In this document: positions 1 through 8,076 of the stretch, one piece after another
Layout of the letters: every line of letters begins with the position of its first letter
Numbering within the stretch: position 1 is the first letter of the stretch
DNA from: Bryobacterales bacterium
GTDB lineage: Bacteria; Acidobacteriota; Terriglobia; Bryobacterales; Bryobacteraceae
DNA length: 64,000 nucleotides
NCBI GenBank assembly: GCA_003164035.1
Contig: PLRS01000036.1
Span: forward strand, 1 to 64,000
Direction of reading: 5' to 3'
Made by a program: the position numbers and the translations under genes
Notes under the pieces: model-generated
Databases searched by the model: none
What the model was told of the DNA's origin: nothing
Seen by the model: only the letters and a program-made list of their open reading frames with translations

Positions 1-74
1 TCCACTTCTACGTCGCGCACCCGGCTCGTATAGGGCGATGCAAGGTCGGGAAAGCCGCGATCGGGCACCGGCAA
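1..74 (-). CDS. Possible 5' end of a gene leaving the left edge
   Basis: After the chemotaxis receptor stops at 94, the minus strand stays open to the window edge in one frame. Possible starts are TTG at 74 or GTG at 68 and the start of the product reads roughly MPDRGFPDLASPYTS. It lies in the direction of transcription of the receptor with only about 20 bp between them, so it could be the next chemotaxis gene. About 22 codons are visible, there is no convincing ribosome-binding site, and no family can be named. Confidence 0.25.
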   Translation of the reverse strand, partial: MPVPDRGFPDLASPYTSRVRDVEV

Positions 75-93
75 CGCCGTAACTACGCCGCTT

Positions 94-1542
94 TCAGCGG
101 TCTCCGCCGATGACGGCCGTTAACCTTCCGGCGATGTCTTCGAGTGCCGCCGAGTGATGGTTCAGTTCCGCCGCCGCCGCCGAGCTGTGCTGGGCAGCGG
201 CCGCCGACCGTTGGGTCACCTGCCGCATTTCGTCAATCGCTCCGACGACGCGCTCAATGCGCTTGGACTGTTCCTCGCTCGACTCGGCCAGCCGTTCGGC
301 AATCCGCTGCACTTCCCCCCGTATTCCGGCGCTCTGTTGGAGCAAGCCCAGCACGGCTTCCAGCCTCGAGGCCGCTTCGTGGACTTTGGAGTCGTTTCCC
401 TCCACCAGTTCAGCGGTGTCCTTGGCCGCTTGCGCCGAGCGCTGCGCCAGAGACCGGACCTCGTCGGCCACGACGGCGAAGCCCGCTCCGGCTTCACCGG
501 CGCGCGCGGCTTCGACGGCCGCGTTGAGCGCCAGTATATTGGTTTGAAACGCGACTCCATCGATCACGCTGAGGACTTTCGAGATCTTGTCGCTGGAGGC
601 TTTCATCGCGTTCATGGTCTCTGAGAGCTGCGCCACGGCTCCCAACCCTCCCCGCCCGATCTCTTGGGCGCGCGCCATGGTTTCGGCGCACTCCTGCGCC
701 ATGGCCGCGTTCTGCTTCGTCAGCCCGGCGATCTCGCCGACGGAAACCGACGTTGCGTCCAGACAGGCGGCTTGCCGGGACGACCCTTGCGCCAGCGACT
801 GGCTGCCGGAGGATAGTTCGGTCCCGGAGCCGGCCACCTCCCGAGCCCCCACGAGCAACGATTCCGCCGTCCCTCGTAAAGCCCGGAACAGTCCGGCCAC
901 GATCCAATAGACGCCAAACCCGATGAGCGCCGACAGCAGCGCGAATCCTCCCGCGAACAGCTTCGTCGTCTCTCCAATCCGATCGAGAGCGCCGGTGGCG
1001 ACGCCCGTCGCGGCCTTTTGACGGTCGGCGTTGCCTTGGCCGAGTTGGATGGCGCTCTTTTGCAGCGCATCCATGATGGGCGTGGTCTTCTGGAGCGTGA
1101 GCTGGTGCGCTTCCTCGCCCTTACCGGCGGCGCAGAGGGCCGCAAATTCCTGGAAATTTGCCCGCCACTGTTCGAGGCCTGTCCGGATCGCACCCACGGC
1201 CTCGCGGTCGTGCGGCGAAAGATCCGCCGCATCCATTCGCTGGATAGCGTCTGCAATCTGGCCAGCCGACGAATCGAACACGGACCGCGCCTTTTCCACC
1301 TGGTCCGGATTTTTCTCCACGGTAAACAAAGTCACGCCCCGCGTGGCGCTGCGCATATTGGCAATGGCGATTGTGATCTGCCGCGCCTGGTCCAGCCGCG
1401 ACCCGCTGCCCACTATATCGGCGACCTGCCCCTGTACGCCGCGAGTGGTCGACAGGGACTCGACCGACGCAATCATGGCGACCGCCAGGATCACGCCAAA
1501 GCAAACCAGTAGCTTAAGCTTCAAGTTCTCTTGCTGTCGCAC
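94..1542 (-). CDS. Methyl-accepting chemotaxis protein
   Basis: Transmembrane chemoreceptor that would pass ligand binding on to the CheA/CheW complex. Of 482 residues, the first transmembrane helix lies at about 9-27, a periplasmic four-helix-bundle-like sensor at 30-190, and the second helix at about 194-216. The cytoplasmic part is coiled coil with the highly conserved hairpin tip near residues 330-380 ([19 protein letters not shown], then [20 protein letters not shown]), which is diagnostic of the family. No clear HAMP domain is seen between the second helix and the signalling part, and there is no C-terminal CheR-binding pentapeptide. The start is GTG at 1542. A sigma-28-like promoter sits about 80 bp upstream (1624-1651). 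The rest of the 345-bp gap 1543-1887 shows nothing recognisable. Confidence 0.93.
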   Translation of the reverse strand: MRQQENLKLKLLVCFGVILAVAMIASVESLSTTRGVQGQVADIVGSGSRLDQARQITIAIANMRSATRGVTLFTVEKNPDQVEKARSVFDSSAGQIADAIQRMDAADLSPHDREAVGAIRTGLEQWRANFQEFAALCAAGKGEEAHQLTLQKTTPIMDALQKSAIQLGQGNADRQKAATGVATGALDRIGETTKLFAGGFALLSALIGFGVYWIVAGLFRALRGTAESLLVGAREVAGSGTELSSGSQSLAQGSSRQAACLDATSVSVGEIAGLTKQNAAMAQECAETMARAQEIGRGGLGAVAQLSETMNAMKASSDKISKVLSVIDGVAFQTNILALNAAVEAARAGEAGAGFAVVADEVRSLAQRSAQAAKDTAELVEGNDSKVHEAASRLEAVLGLLQQSAGIRGEVQRIAERLAESSEEQSKRIERVVGAIDEMRQVTQRSAAAAQHSSAAAAELNHHSAALEDIAGRLTAVIGGDR

Positions 1543-1623
1543 TCGTTTTCGACCGTTCTTTGTAGTGGATTTCCGCGCTTCGATACGCTTGCCATCCGGG
1601 GTTGCGGAGCGGACTCAACTCAG

Positions 1624-1651
1624 ATATCGGCAAATCCGGCGGGTTTCTTTA
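1624..1651 (-). promoter_or_regulatory. Sigma-28 (FliA)-like promoter upstream of the chemoreceptor
   Basis: On the minus strand TAAAGAAA is followed by GCCGATAT. Counted from TAAA the spacer is 16 bp. The known flagellar sigma-28 consensus is TAAA, 15 bp, GCCGATAA, so the -10 matches 7 of 8 and the spacer is one base long. Transcription would begin near 1615, giving a leader of about 73 nt before the GTG at 1542. Chemoreceptor genes are classical sigma-28 targets, which makes the match more believable. Inferred from sequence only. Confidence 0.5.
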
Positions 1652-1887
1652 GGAACGGCTTATTTCCGCTCGTTGTCCGATGGGACAGGCCATTTTCGTT
1701 TGGCCGCCCAAAATGCCGAGGCCGGGAATTTGGGTCGAGCCGGGTTTCGATCTCGGCGGCACACGGCCGGGCTGGCCCGGCTGGACCGATTGACGATCGG
1801 TCCGCAGGTTGCCCCACAAAAACGGGTCGGGCCATTTTTCCGGACGGCGCCAGATGCCGGGGTGACATCAGGAGTTCGGAGCCTCAA

Positions 1888-4875
1888 CTACTTGCCGATT
1901 TCCGCACGGCCGCCGGTGCGGCCAGGTTCCCCGGGGCGTTCGTTTGCTGGCGAAGTCGTGGTCGGGCCCGCCGCCGCTTTCACCGTCACCGTCACCGGCG
2001 CGCTGTCCTGCGCCATGCCCAGGGACCGCACTTCCACCACCTGGGTTCCGGTCGGCAGATTGGTGGGAATCTGGGCTTGAATCTGGCCCGCGGAAGTGGA
2101 GATCAGCGGGATTGCCGTTTCCCCCATGGTGACGCACGACCCTCCCAGCACGGTCGGCGGCGGAATGGTGGAAGCCGTCGCGGTCGCGGCCAGGTTGGAG
2201 CCATTGACCGTAATGAACGAGCCCGGTATCAGGCCGCTCGATCCACTGCTGGCATTCACCACGCTGGTAATGGCCGGTACGGTGGAAGTTGTCGCGGCCG
2301 CCAGCGGAATCGCGCTCATGCCGGAAAGCGTGATGGCGTAAGCCGTCGAGCCGGTCGCGTCCACCACCATCTGCCGCGCCGTGGTATTGAAGCGGGTGGT
2401 GCCGAAGACCTCGGCAATCGGGTTTTCGGCGGTCGCGCCCACCAGCGTATCGTTGCCGGTGAGCACGTTCACTTTTTCCAGAATGGTGCGGGAATCGTCG
2501 GTGGTGGTGGAGGTGATGGCCGTACGCACCGGCGTGGTCAGGCGCAGGAAATACGTATCGTCGATGGGAGCTACCGCGGCCACGTTGCGGCCCGGCAGCC
2601 CGTTGGTGGTAGTGGCCGACGGCGTGGCCGTGCCGTAGAGTGTGGTCAACGAAGGATTTAGCACCAGCCCATTGGCCAGATAGTAAGTGCCTCCGGGCGA
2701 TCCGCCTAACACGCCGTAGTAACCTTGAACAGTCGAAAACAGCAGCCGGCCGGTCTGATAAGTGTCGGTGATCGAGTTATACAGATAGGCGTTGCCGTTG
2801 CCCGACATAGTTAGTATGTAAGAGTTATCCGGCGTGGCGATCATGTTATAACCCGGACCCATGCTGTCGCCCGTATTGGCCAGCGCCACGGGCGTTACCG
2901 TGTTAGCCGGCCGCGGCACCGCCGTGCCATTGACGACTTCCCACTGCGAGCCGTCCGACATCACGAATTCCAGCCCGAACAATCCCATCGCCAGGGTGCG
3001 CGGGTAGACCACCGAGCTGGTGCCGTTGCGCGGAATGGGCGGAAACGTCACGTTGCCGGTTACCTGAAGCTGATTCAAATCGACGATGCTGATCACTTCC
3101 GAACCGGTGTTGCCCACGTAGAGCGTGCTCGAATCGGTCGAAAGCGCCATCTGGTGCGGCAACTGGCCCACCGGGATCGCAGCCAGGAAAGCCTGCTCGC
3201 CAATATCGAAAACCTCAATCCGGTTGTAGCCGGAATTGGAAATGTACACCCGGTTGTGAACCGCGTCGTAGACGATATCCTGCAGCCCTTCGTTGCCGTT
3301 GGCGTTGGTGGTGCCGCCCGAGCTGCTGTTGGGCGTGGTCGGGATGGGATAGATGACGCCGCGCTGGTCGCTCAGCCGGTAGTTCATGTATACCCGCACG
3401 GTGTTCGGAACGTTCACCGCGTCGGAGGAAGTAAAGGTCACGTTGAGGGCCGTGCCGCTTTGGGTGCCGTAGGTGGTGGCCGTTCCGGTCCAGAGATTGG
3501 TGCCGCCGTAGCGGGTGAGCCCGGTGCGGCCGGGGTCCATCGAAAACGTCACCTTGCTGGGCGCCACGCCGCTTGACAGGGCATAATCCAGAGCCGCCGT
3601 GGTGGGAGGCGAAACGGTATAGGTCAGTTTGCCGGCGCCCGCGTTAGCCACCTGCAGGGTGCCGCTGGCCAGCCCGCGGTTGCAATCATCCATGGCCAGA
3701 AATACGTCGGTCGAGGCCGGCATCAGCAGCGGGTAGGTGTACAGGTTGGCGAGCGGCAGGTGGATCAGGCCGGAATCGGAGAGCCCCCACGCCTGGGAGC
3801 CTTCGGCCGTAATCACCATCTTGGCCACGATGCTTTCCGGCAGGCTGATTCCCAGGCTGATGGCCAGGTTGGAGGGATTGTTCACCAGCAGCGTCGACGC
3901 GCTGGCCGGCGGCGTCGGCGTGGTGGAAGCGGCCGTGTTGAAGACGCTGTAGAGGGTGCTGCCGTCGGGCGAAAACACGCTTCCGCCCACGTTCTGCAGC
4001 GTATTGACGGCGGAAGTAAAGGCGAAGGGCGCGTTGGCGTTGTTCTGCTGGGCCAGGATGGCGAGCGTGCCGATGTCGAACATGGTGAACCCGGCCATGA
4101 ATTTCGACCCGTCCGGCGCCATAGCCAGAACTGTGGATGCGCCCGCGATGGTGCGGTTGCGCAACACGGCGCCGGAAGCTACCTCGTACACGAAAAAGTA
4201 AGTAGTGGAACTGGTGGGAGTGATGCCGCCCACGATGTAGTCGCCCGCCGGCGTGCGCAGCAGCTTACTGGTGAAGGTGGTCTGCGGCTTGGTGGGCAGG
4301 GTGGGCGCGGGCAGCGTGGCGGGGGTGGAAGGCAGCGCGGGCACGATCACCGAACCGACGCTCTGGTTCGATGGGTCGTAGAGCAGCAGCGTGCCCTGCG
4401 GCACGCCTGATACCACCCCGGTGCCCGCCGCGCTGATCAGCACCCGCCCGTCGTTGCCCACCTCAACGCCCTGCGGCGCCGACGCCAGCGAAACCGTTTG
4501 CGTCACGCTCATCTGGTTCAGGTTGATGACGTTCAGGGTGGAATTGCCGCTGCAGGTCACGTACAACCAGGCGTTATCCATGGAAATCGCCGCCGCCAGC
4601 GGCGTACTGCCCACGCCAATGGTATTCACCACCTGGTTGGTGGCGTAGTCGAGGACATAAACCGCGTTGGTGTTGTTATTGACCAGGTACAGGTAGTGGC
4701 GCGACTCGTCCAGCACGATGTCCGATGGCGTGCCGCCCGTCAGCGCAATCACGCTGCCAAAAGTCGCTGCCGTTCCGCCGGTCACCTGTGCCATGCCCAG
4801 GCGCGCATACGGCGCCGCCAGGGCCAGCCATCCCCAGATCAAGACACGTTTCGTCACCAAGCTGTACCTTTTCAC
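1888..4875 (-). CDS. Secreted YVTN/NHL-type beta-propeller protein with Solibacter-type C-terminal domain
   Basis: A 995-residue exported protein with an N-terminal signal peptide (hydrophobic stretch IWGWLALAAPYA). Two propeller-like halves (about 35-400 and 525-850) contain repeats of the YVTN type, such as DIVLDESRHYLYLVNN, YVLDYATNQVVNTIGVG and SIVDLNQLQVTGNV. The last 100 residues (VVNASSGSSGLIPGSFITVN, ending in a VEVRSLGMAQDSAPVTVTV-like strand) match the Ig-like C-terminal domain known as TIGR03437, found mainly in Solibacter relatives. It is probably a cell-surface or secreted binding protein; the substrate is unknown. The coordinates use GTG at 4875, but TTG at 4860 has AAAAGG about 6 bp upstream and may be the true start. 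Confidence 0.8.
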   Translation of the reverse strand: MKRYSLVTKRVLIWGWLALAAPYARLGMAQVTGGTAATFGSVIALTGGTPSDIVLDESRHYLYLVNNNTNAVYVLDYATNQVVNTIGVGSTPLAAAISMDNAWLYVTCSGNSTLNVINLNQMSVTQTVSLASAPQGVEVGNDGRVLISAAGTGVVSGVPQGTLLLYDPSNQSVGSVIVPALPSTPATLPAPTLPTKPQTTFTSKLLRTPAGDYIVGGITPTSSTTYFFVYEVASGAVLRNRTIAGASTVLAMAPDGSKFMAGFTMFDIGTLAILAQQNNANAPFAFTSAVNTLQNVGGSVFSPDGSTLYSVFNTAASTTPTPPASASTLLVNNPSNLAISLGISLPESIVAKMVITAEGSQAWGLSDSGLIHLPLANLYTYPLLMPASTDVFLAMDDCNRGLASGTLQVANAGAGKLTYTVSPPTTAALDYALSSGVAPSKVTFSMDPGRTGLTRYGGTNLWTGTATTYGTQSGTALNVTFTSSDAVNVPNTVRVYMNYRLSDQRGVIYPIPTTPNSSSGGTTNANGNEGLQDIVYDAVHNRVYISNSGYNRIEVFDIGEQAFLAAIPVGQLPHQMALSTDSSTLYVGNTGSEVISIVDLNQLQVTGNVTFPPIPRNGTSSVVYPRTLAMGLFGLEFVMSDGSQWEVVNGTAVPRPANTVTPVALANTGDSMGPGYNMIATPDNSYILTMSGNGNAYLYNSITDTYQTGRLLFSTVQGYYGVLGGSPGGTYYLANGLVLNPSLTTLYGTATPSATTTNGLPGRNVAAVAPIDDTYFLRLTTPVRTAITSTTTDDSRTILEKVNVLTGNDTLVGATAENPIAEVFGTTRFNTTARQMVVDATGSTAYAITLSGMSAIPLAAATTSTVPAITSVVNASSGSSGLIPGSFITVNGSNLAATATASTIPPPTVLGGSCVTMGETAIPLISTSAGQIQAQIPTNLPTGTQVVEVRSLGMAQDSAPVTVTVKAAAGPTTTSPANERPGEPGRTGGRAEIGK

Positions 4876-5102
4876 GCGCGGTCGCTTTAATGATACAACG
4901 AAGAGCGGTGCAAAGCCCGACGCTTCAATTGTTTAGACTGTTAAGAGTGCCTGAGGACCAAACCCAATCCGACCGGTGCAAGCGGCAGACTGACCCGGCG
5001 GCCCGCAGTTTCGGACAGTATCATCTGATACACTTGGCATAGTCCATAGTCCATGGGCCGCGCGCCAATTGTTATGCTGTTCGCCGTCTCAATTCGGCTT
5101 GT

Positions 5103-5400
5103 CTTTGCAAATCCGGCGCCAACATTCGATCCAATCAGGCCTACACGTATGACGGCAACGGGCAGCGGGTGAGCAAGACGGAGAACGGCGTGACCACGAC
5201 CCACGTCTATGATGCCTTCGGCAACCTGGCGGCGGAATACGGGTCCACAACGGGGAGCATGTGCGATACGGCCACCCGCTATCTGACCCAGGATCGCTTG
5301 GGCAGCCTGCCGACGGTGGCGGATGCGAACGGCGCCGTGACGCGGCGGTACGACTACTTGCCGGTGTATTCGCTGTGGGACGGTCCTCCTGGCCCGTCGA
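5103..5400 (+). pseudogene. RHS/YD-repeat fragment
   Basis: The frame reads NQAYTYDGNGQRVSK, then a VTTTHVYDAFGNLAAEYG-like stretch, then DRLGSLPTVADANGAVTRRYDYLP. These are characteristic YD repeats and the conserved core region of RHS toxins and wall-associated proteins, which normally run to well over 1000 residues. Here only about 100 codons survive, with no start and no upstream repeats, and after RRYDYLP the expected core sequence dissolves, suggesting a frameshift. It is a remnant of a polymorphic-toxin or RHS gene. The flanking 4876-5102 holds only a small palindrome (GTATCATCTGATAC, 5018-5031). Confidence 0.75.
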
Positions 5401-5484
5401 CGGCCTGCATGCCGTCGCGAACTCGCACCTTGCAGCATCGCTGTAACCGTCGCCGGCGCTAGCAGAGAATAGCTAAGAGGGAAT

Positions 5485-5997
5485 ATGCCAACAAGAAGAC
5501 GCCTAATTACAACGGCACTAGTAGTGTTGACCATTTCAGGATCGAGGGCCCAATTAGCCAATCAGTCACAAGCAGCGACCCACAGCTTGACGATTCGCGC
5601 CAAACAATCGCAGTATCGAGCTGGATCGCAGGTCTCAATAGAGGTTATCACCAAGAACGTCTCCGATCACGAGATTGAAGCGATCGAGACGGATCGTACT
5701 CCATCAGCTACCGAACTCCAGATCGATGTGCGCGACGCAACGGGCAAGCCTGCGACGGAGACAGCCTTGAACAAAGCGATCAGAGGCGGCGAGGCCTTGC
5801 GGGTGGTGAGCTCGCTGGGAGGTCTAGGGGAGCATTCAATGTTGCAACCCGGAAAGTCCAGAACTGACGAAATCCGCATCGATCAGATGTTTGATCTGAG
5901 CCACCCAGGCAAATACACGGTCCAAGTTCAGCGGCGCGATGACAAGACTGGTGCAGTCGTAAGATCGAACAGTGTGGCGATTGCGGTCGCAGAGTAA
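5485..5997 (+). CDS. Secreted Ig-like hypothetical protein
   Basis: A 170-residue protein with a signal peptide (hydrophobic LITTALVVLTISGSRA) and then a single all-beta domain. It begins LTIRAKQSQYRAGSQVSIEV and ends in a strand pattern HPGKYTVQVQRRDDKTGAV, like intracellular-proteinase-inhibitor or CARDB-type Ig folds. No catalytic motif. It has AAGAGGGAA just upstream of the ATG as a plausible ribosome-binding site. It lies between the RHS scrap and repeat array A and has no evident operon partner. The function is unknown; by fold it could be an exported binding or inhibitor protein. Confidence 0.6.
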   Translation: MPTRRRLITTALVVLTISGSRAQLANQSQAATHSLTIRAKQSQYRAGSQVSIEVITKNVSDHEIEAIETDRTPSATELQIDVRDATGKPATETALNKAIRGGEALRVVSSLGGLGEHSMLQPGKSRTDEIRIDQMFDLSHPGKYTVQVQRRDDKTGAVVRSNSVAIAVAE

Positions 5998-6124
5998 TCG
6001 TCTCGGAACCGGGCTGAACCCCGGGGGAATGCGGGACGGGAATGCGGGACAGGGAATGCGGGACAGACGGAGCTCTCTCGGATTCCGAAGGGCTCAGCTT
6101 GACGTGAGCCCTTGGCGATTTGTA

Positions 6125-6265
6125 GAAAACCGGTGACAGGTAGAAAACCGGTGACAAGAAAACCGGTGAAAGAAAACCGGTGACACAGAAAGAAAACCGG
6201 TGACAAAGAAAACCGGTGACAGAAAACCGGTGACAAGAAAACCGGTGACAGGCTACGTGTTTCCC
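6125..6265 (+). repeat. CCGGTGAC tandem array A (8 copies) with cap
   Basis: Eight imperfect copies of GAAAACCGGTGAC are separated by 0-6 variable bases, so the period is irregular (about 13-19 bp). The array ends in the cap AGGCTACGTGTTTCCC (about 6250-6265). The same cap ends arrays B (7142-7254) and C (50432-50475). In this array every copy carries AAAACCGG, while array B carries GAACCCGG, so copies are more alike within an array than between arrays. It is not a CRISPR: the spacers are too short and there are no cas genes. Confidence 0.85.
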
Positions 6266-6455
6266 AGTTTTCAGGGTGGGCCGCCGTGCCCCGATTCATT
6301 CTTCAGCTTGCCGCCAGGCGCGCATCCGGCGCGCCGACGAGCAATGCTGGCGGTCGCGGCGGGTTTGGCTGCGCAGGAACCAGCGGGCACAGATGGGCCC
6401 GGCAGCGAGGTGAAAGTGCGTGGCTGGGGCGCTTTGCGCCGGGTTATTCGCGCGG

Positions 6456-6737
6456 TTAGGCGGCTTCCAGAACGTGCATTTCGATGCGTAAGCCCGCGGC
6501 TGTCGCCATGTTCACCAGCGCGTCGAGGGCAAACAAGTTGATCTTGCCACGCATCAGGTCGGAGACGCGCGGCTGCGTCACGCCGAAAAGCTGGGCCGCT
6601 TGCGCCTGGCTCATCCCGGTACGGGTGATGCGATCCTTTAGGGCGATCATCAGGACCGAGCGCAGCTTCATGTTGGCGGCCTGCTCGGGCGTGTCTTCGA
6701 TAGCGTCCCACACACTGGTAAAACGTTGCTTGTTCAT
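6456..6737 (-). CDS. HigA-like XRE-family antitoxin
   Basis: A 93-residue helix-turn-helix protein (start MNKQRFTSVWDAIEDTPEQ at 6737). The HTH (HTH_37/XRE type) lies at about residues 38-70: MSQAQAAQLFGVTQPRVSDL, followed by RGKINLFALDALVNM. It would neutralise the adjacent toxin and, with it, bind the palindrome upstream of the toxin gene. It overlaps the upstream toxin gene by 4 bp (ATGA), so the two are translationally coupled in toxin-first order, as is usual for HigBA. A longer frame to 6770 is open, but the overlap start fits better. Confidence 0.85.
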   Translation of the reverse strand: MNKQRFTSVWDAIEDTPEQAANMKLRSVLMIALKDRITRTGMSQAQAAQLFGVTQPRVSDLMRGKINLFALDALVNMATAAGLRIEMHVLEAA

Positions 6738-7078
6738 TGCCCTAGCTCCTTCAGCAACTCGCGGTAACACTTGGCGGCAAGCTCCACGTCCGCCTTGCTG
6801 GTTTTCTCGGTCTTCTTCTGGAAGCAGTGCAGCACGTAGATCGCATCGGCGAATTTCGCCACGTAGAGGACGCGGAACACGCCAGCCGCACCCCGAATTC
6901 GAATCTCCTTAACACTCTGGCCCACCGTGTTCATGGGCTTCCAGTCGTCCGGCTCCCGGCCATTTTGCACCTGGTCCAACTGATGGCCGGCCTCACGCCT
7001 GGCCGTCAGCGGGAAGGCGCGCAAGTCTTCCAAGGAACTGCCCCGAAACTCGACAGGTTTGGAATCAGCCACATCCAT
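6734..7078 (-). CDS. HigB-like toxin (phage-derived Gp49/RelE superfamily)
   Basis: A 114-residue protein starting MDVADSKPVEFRGSSLEDL. The core WKPMNTVGQSVKEIRIRG, then GVFRVLYVAKFADAIYVLHC, then FQKKTEKTSKADVELA is typical of the Gp49-like (PF05973) ribosome-dependent mRNA interferases. The frame is open further upstream, but that part is a translation of repeat array B, so ATG at 7078 is chosen. This start lies immediately after a TATACT -10 box, so the transcript may have almost no leader. It is first in a two-gene operon with the XRE antitoxin. Confidence 0.87.
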   Translation of the reverse strand: MDVADSKPVEFRGSSLEDLRAFPLTARREAGHQLDQVQNGREPDDWKPMNTVGQSVKEIRIRGAAGVFRVLYVAKFADAIYVLHCFQKKTEKTSKADVELAAKCYRELLKELGQ

Positions 7079-7106
7079 AGTATACAAAATTTTGTATGGC
7101 CAGCAA
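7079..7106 (-). promoter_or_regulatory. higBA promoter with embedded operator palindrome
   Basis: On the minus strand TTGCTG (7106-7101) and TATACT (7084-7079) are 16 bp apart and fit sigma-70 boxes. The spacer and -10 are covered by a perfect 16-bp palindrome, ATACAAAATTTTGTAT (7082-7097). That is the expected position for autorepression by the HigA dimer. The ATG of the toxin directly follows the -10 box, so the mRNA would be leaderless or start a few codons inside. Confidence 0.65.
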
Positions 7107-7141
7107 GCGGCCGCCCGGCCCCGAGTCCGCTGAGCGTGGTA

Positions 7142-7254
7142 GGAACCCGGTGACGGAACCCGGTGACAGGCTACGTGACGGAACCCGGTGACAGGAACCC
7201 GGTGACAAGGAACCCGGTGACACAAGGAACCCGGTGACAGGCTACGTGTTTCCC
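7142..7254 (+). repeat. CCGGTGAC tandem array B (6 copies) with cap
   Basis: Six copies of GGAACCCGGTGAC occur, the first two directly abutting. After copy 2 there is a partial cap (AGGCTACGTGA), then four more copies, and the full cap AGGCTACGTGTTTCCC closes the array at 7239-7254. It has the same orientation as array A, so the two arrays bracket the HigBA locus as direct repeats about 0.9 kb apart. Confidence 0.85.
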
Positions 7255-7401
7255 GATTTACCCTAACGCACAAATCCTCCACCGCCAACGTCCGAAACGC
7301 AGTGCGCAACCCTGGTCGGTGTCCGAACCGGGCCTCCCGAGCGATCGCTACACGCCGGTTGCGTGGAGCGCGGGCCCAAACTCCAGCCAGATTGGGGGAG
7401 T

Positions 7402-7435
7402 GCTAGCTACTTTCTGGCGCAAGAAAGTAGCTAGC
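7402..7435 (-). terminator. Strong hairpin downstream of the 7486-8076 gene
   Basis: Perfect 14-bp inverted repeat, GCTAGCTACTTTCT (7402-7415) and its complement (7422-7435), with a 6-nt loop. It lies 50 bp beyond the stop of the minus-strand gene ending at 7486. No T-tract follows, so it may act as a Rho-independent terminator only weakly or as an mRNA-stabilising hairpin. Confidence 0.55.
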
Positions 7436-7485
7436 AGCCCCTTCTTTCGGAAGTGAACGAATAGCGCGCCGCCAGGCCCGCAGCG

Positions 7486-8076
7486 CTATTCCAGCGGGAC
7501 CTCGAAGAACATGAGTTCCTCTCCGGTGGCCGTATCCACCAGGCCGCTCACATAGATGGTTGCGCCCTTCTGGATGCCGGTTCGGAAATAAAAAAAACCG
7601 TAGGCCTGATTGCCGGCGGGAAGCGCCTGGGCGGCGAAGGCGCGTCCTTCGATTTCCCATTCGTCGAACGGATTTTTCTTGCCTTTGGCCGGCAACCCCA
7701 TGGGACCGGGGATCATACTTGGCCGTTGCGGCGGAACGGTATAGCGTACGTCTTTGGCCGGGGTCGCTTCGGTGCGGTCTCCATGCGGGCCGACGTACCA
7801 CACCTGGATGCCATCGAGCTTGACGGTTCGTCCGCTATCGTTTTGAATCGCCACCAGCACCGGCAGCACGCCACGTTCGTACGGCACCAACTTGCCGAAG
7901 GCGTCCTTCACTTTGTCGCCGGCGACGTAGGGTTCCGCGCCTAGGGTTACCTTGTTATTGGTCTGATGGTGGGCAAACTCGGCCGCGGAGGGTGCCTTAA
8001 AAGGAGTCTGCTTGTCGGCGGCCAGCCCGGCGGCTATACTCATAAAGAAAGCCAAACGTTTGAAAACAAAAGGCAT
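7486..8076 (-). CDS. Secreted hypothetical protein
   Basis: A 196-residue protein with an N-terminal signal peptide (KRLAFFMSIAAGLAA). The mature part is predicted all-beta, with segments such as GVLPVLVAIQNDSGRTVKLD and ALPAGNQAYGFFYFRTGIQ, resembling an Ig-like domain of the kind seen in many acidobacterial exported proteins. No active-site motif was recognised. The ATG at 8076 has GAGGAG 6-10 bp upstream, so the start is well supported. Its first codons overlap the start region of the divergent KdtA-LpxK gene, so the promoters of the two genes must lie inside each other's coding sequence. Confidence 0.6.
   Translation of the reverse strand: MPFVFKRLAFFMSIAAGLAADKQTPFKAPSAAEFAHHQTNNKVTLGAEPYVAGDKVKDAFGKLVPYERGVLPVLVAIQNDSGRTVKLDGIQVWYVGPHGDRTEATPAKDVRYTVPPQRPSMIPGPMGLPAKGKKNPFDEWEIEGRAFAAQALPAGNQAYGFFYFRTGIQKGATIYVSGLVDTATGEELMFFEVPLE

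Noticed and set aside
1531-2661. Long plus-strand frame opposite the propeller gene
   Set aside because: Arg/Gly-rich composition typical of antisense reading in high-GC DNA; the minus-strand genes have clear domains.
6125-7254. Repeated CCGGTGAC units as a CRISPR array
   Set aside because: Units are 13-14 bp, spacers are 0-6 bp or missing, and no cas gene is near. The structure is a degenerate tandem repeat.
7079-7309. N-terminal extension of the HigB toxin
   Set aside because: Consists of translated CCGGTGAC repeats and the promoter palindrome.
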